Source: JBBRCE01 sp038205115 (GTDB taxonomy: Bacteria; Planctomycetota; Planctomycetia; Pirellulales; JBBRCE01). Taken from it: a stretch of DNA of 64,000 nucleotides. The notes under the pieces are model-generated. The model searched no databases. It was not told the DNA's origin and was given only the letters and a program-made list of their open reading frames with translations. Position 1 is the stretch's first letter. Each line of letters begins with the position of its first letter. This document shows, in pieces, positions 62,797 through 64,000 of the stretch. Made by a program: the position numbers and the translations under genes. The stretch spans positions 62,001 through 126,000 of the forward strand of contig JBBRCE010000005.1 in NCBI GenBank assembly GCA_038205115.1. Direction: 5' to 3'.

Positions 62797-64000
62797 GTGA
62801 CTGCCCTCCCCCGGCAACGCGGCGCTCCGCGGCGACTCGCCCTGCACGCTCTGCGGGTGGCCATGTTTGTTGCCATCGTCACGCTCATTCACCTTGGGCA
62901 GCGAAAATACAACGACCGCGAATCACGTAACTGCGGCGATTGGCAACCCGTGCCGCTGGCCACCGTGCAAACATTGTGGCCCGAAGCGGCCGAACTGCTG
63001 CCCGTCGAACTGGCAACCGACCGCCGTGACGTGGTCGATGCCGCCGGCGCTCGTCTGGGCTTTGTGTTGCAAACTTCGCCGCAGGGTGACGCGGCCATCG
63101 GCTTTTCTGGCCCCACGAATTTGCTAATTGGCTGCGACGACACGCAGCACATTCGCGGAGTGGTCGTGCTGAGTAGCCGCGACACCCAAGAACACGTCAG
63201 CCGCATTCGAACCGATCCCAAGTTTTTGCAGCAGTTCAATGGGCGCACGCTTTCGGACGTCGCCGCACAGTCGCGAGTGGATGCGGTGTCTGGCGCCACG
63301 CTCACTTGCGACGCCATGGCCGAAGCGCTCGCCCGCCGCGCCGGCGGCGCGCCGACATCGCTCAAGTTTGCTGAAGCTGTTAGCGTCACCGACGTCCGTG
63401 TCCTTTTTCCGAACGCGGCCGAAGTCTTGCCCGATCGCGGCGAGCCATCGATGACTCGCGTCCACGATGCGGCCGGCATGCCGCTGGGCTGGACGCTGCG
63501 AACCGCGCCCGCGGCAGATAATATCGTCGGCTACCAGGGTCCGACTGATACGCTGATCGGTTTCGATCCGGCCGGCAAGATCGTGGGCATCGCCATCCGC
63601 GGCAGTTTCGACAATCAGCCATATGTCGGCTACGTGCGCGACGACCGAGAATTTCGGGCGTTGCTCAACGGAAAATCGCTGGAAGAAATCTTGGGAATGG
63701 ATCTGTCCGAGGTCGAAGGCGTCTCCGCGGCCACGATGACAAGCCAGGCGGTAGCCCGTGGCATCGCCGCCGCGATCGACCGTCACCTGGCAAATCACAA
63801 GGACGAAAACAAACCGGCCAACGCGCCGGCCAACGCGCCGGCTAGCGTGCGACAGCCGGCGTCGTCGAACATTTCGGCCAACATTTCGGCCAGCGACTAC
63901 GGCGCGGCGATGCTGATCTTACTGGGCTTGCTGATCGGTTTTACCAACCTCCGCGGCCAGCCCTGGGCGCGAATCATCTTTCCGCTGGTCGTGCTGATTG
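62797..64000 (+). CDS. Membrane protein with two FMN-binding domains (3' end outside window)
   Basis: The frame is open from a GTG immediately behind the oxidoreductase TAG to the window edge (401 codons). An ATG at 62863 is an alternative. A first membrane helix (about residues 14-35) leads to two FMN-binding domains of the RnfG/NosR type. The first ends with VDAVSGATLTCDAM and the second with VEGVSAATMTSQAV; the threonine in each is where FMN is attached, and the glycine of SGAT is alanine in the second. A repeat-like linker (ANAPANAP, ISANISAS) and a new membrane helix follow at the edge. A ferredoxin domain may follow, as in NosR-like proteins. Confidence 0.78.
   Translation, partial: MTALPRQRGAPRRLALHALRVAMFVAIVTLIHLGQRKYNDRESRNCGDWQPVPLATVQTLWPEAAELLPVELATDRRDVVDAAGARLGFVLQTSPQGDAAIGFSGPTNLLIGCDDTQHIRGVVVLSSRDTQEHVSRIRTDPKFLQQFNGRTLSDVAAQSRVDAVSGATLTCDAMAEALARRAGGAPTSLKFAEAVSVTDVRVLFPNAAEVLPDRGEPSMTRVHDAAGMPLGWTLRTAPAADNIVGYQGPTDTLIGFDPAGKIVGIAIRGSFDNQPYVGYVRDDREFRALLNGKSLEEILGMDLSEVEGVSAATMTSQAVARGIAAAIDRHLANHKDENKPANAPANAPASVRQPASSNISANISASDYGAAMLILLGLLIGFTNLRGQPWARIIFPLVVLI

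Overview
The window looks like about 64 kb of chromosome from a motile, Gram-negative-type member of the Planctomycetes, probably near the Pirellulales. The evidence is the combination of gene families rather than one marker. There is a DUF1501 protein with a twin-arginine leader, two DUF1080 (3-keto-disaccharide hydrolase-like) secreted proteins, a membrane protein with an NPYASP-type motif, an ECF sigma factor followed by a zinc-less anti-sigma-like protein, a Ser/Thr kinase fused to a tubulin-like domain, and flagellar genes that include P- and L-ring proteins. Coding density is high, and I see no insertion sequences, prophage, CRISPR array or rRNA.

Layout. 1-2065 (minus strand): a truncated CHASE-domain sensor and an FHA-EAL protein. 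2419-6031 (plus): an AAA+ ATPase and a kinase/tubulin-like fusion. 6060-13977: a large secreted protein of unknown function, a GDSL esterase, gluQ, ppx/gppA, a DUF1080 protein and a small membrane protein. 14444-24153 (plus): a nine-gene flagellar rod/ring/hook-junction operon, flgF-flgG-flgA-flgH-flgI-flgJ(N)-flgN-flgK-flgL. 24289-32835: a 3'-5' exonuclease, lepA, a DUF1501 protein, a small membrane protein, hemH with tRNA-Glu just upstream, csrA, an isolated nuoI and a DUF2203 protein. 33078-39430 (plus): an ATP-grasp / alpha-E / transglutaminase-DUF2126 cluster. 39471-44360 (minus): a D-xylonate dehydratase, a MATE transporter and a frameshifted membrane-protein gene, then an EVE protein. 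44592-47536: ECF sigma factor, anti-sigma-like protein and PDZ protein. 47795-49921: sucCD. 49939-58028: DinB, double-DUF1080, STAS and ribD genes, two tandem HEAT/PDZ paralogues, a transglutaminase-like/TPR protein and a YhaM-type nuclease. 58147-64000: a small ORF overlapping a PPP-type phosphatase, a degenerate HtrA with an internal PDZ domain, a secreted FAD oxidoreductase, and a truncated membrane protein with two FMN-binding domains.

The most interesting region is 1-6031. A Ser/Thr kinase joined to a tubulin/FtsZ-superfamily domain sits behind an AAA+ ATPase. Divergent from it is a protein pairing a phosphothreonine reader (FHA) with a c-di-GMP phosphodiesterase (EAL). A CHASE sensor whose output domain lies outside the window is beside that. 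This suggests, by inference only, a circuit linking protein phosphorylation, a nucleotide-dependent polymer and c-di-GMP. A flagellar operon and csrA, both typical targets or partners of c-di-GMP control, lie 8-25 kb away.

Starts were chosen from ribosome binding sites, signal peptides and family N termini. Promoter and terminator calls come from inspection and are tentative.
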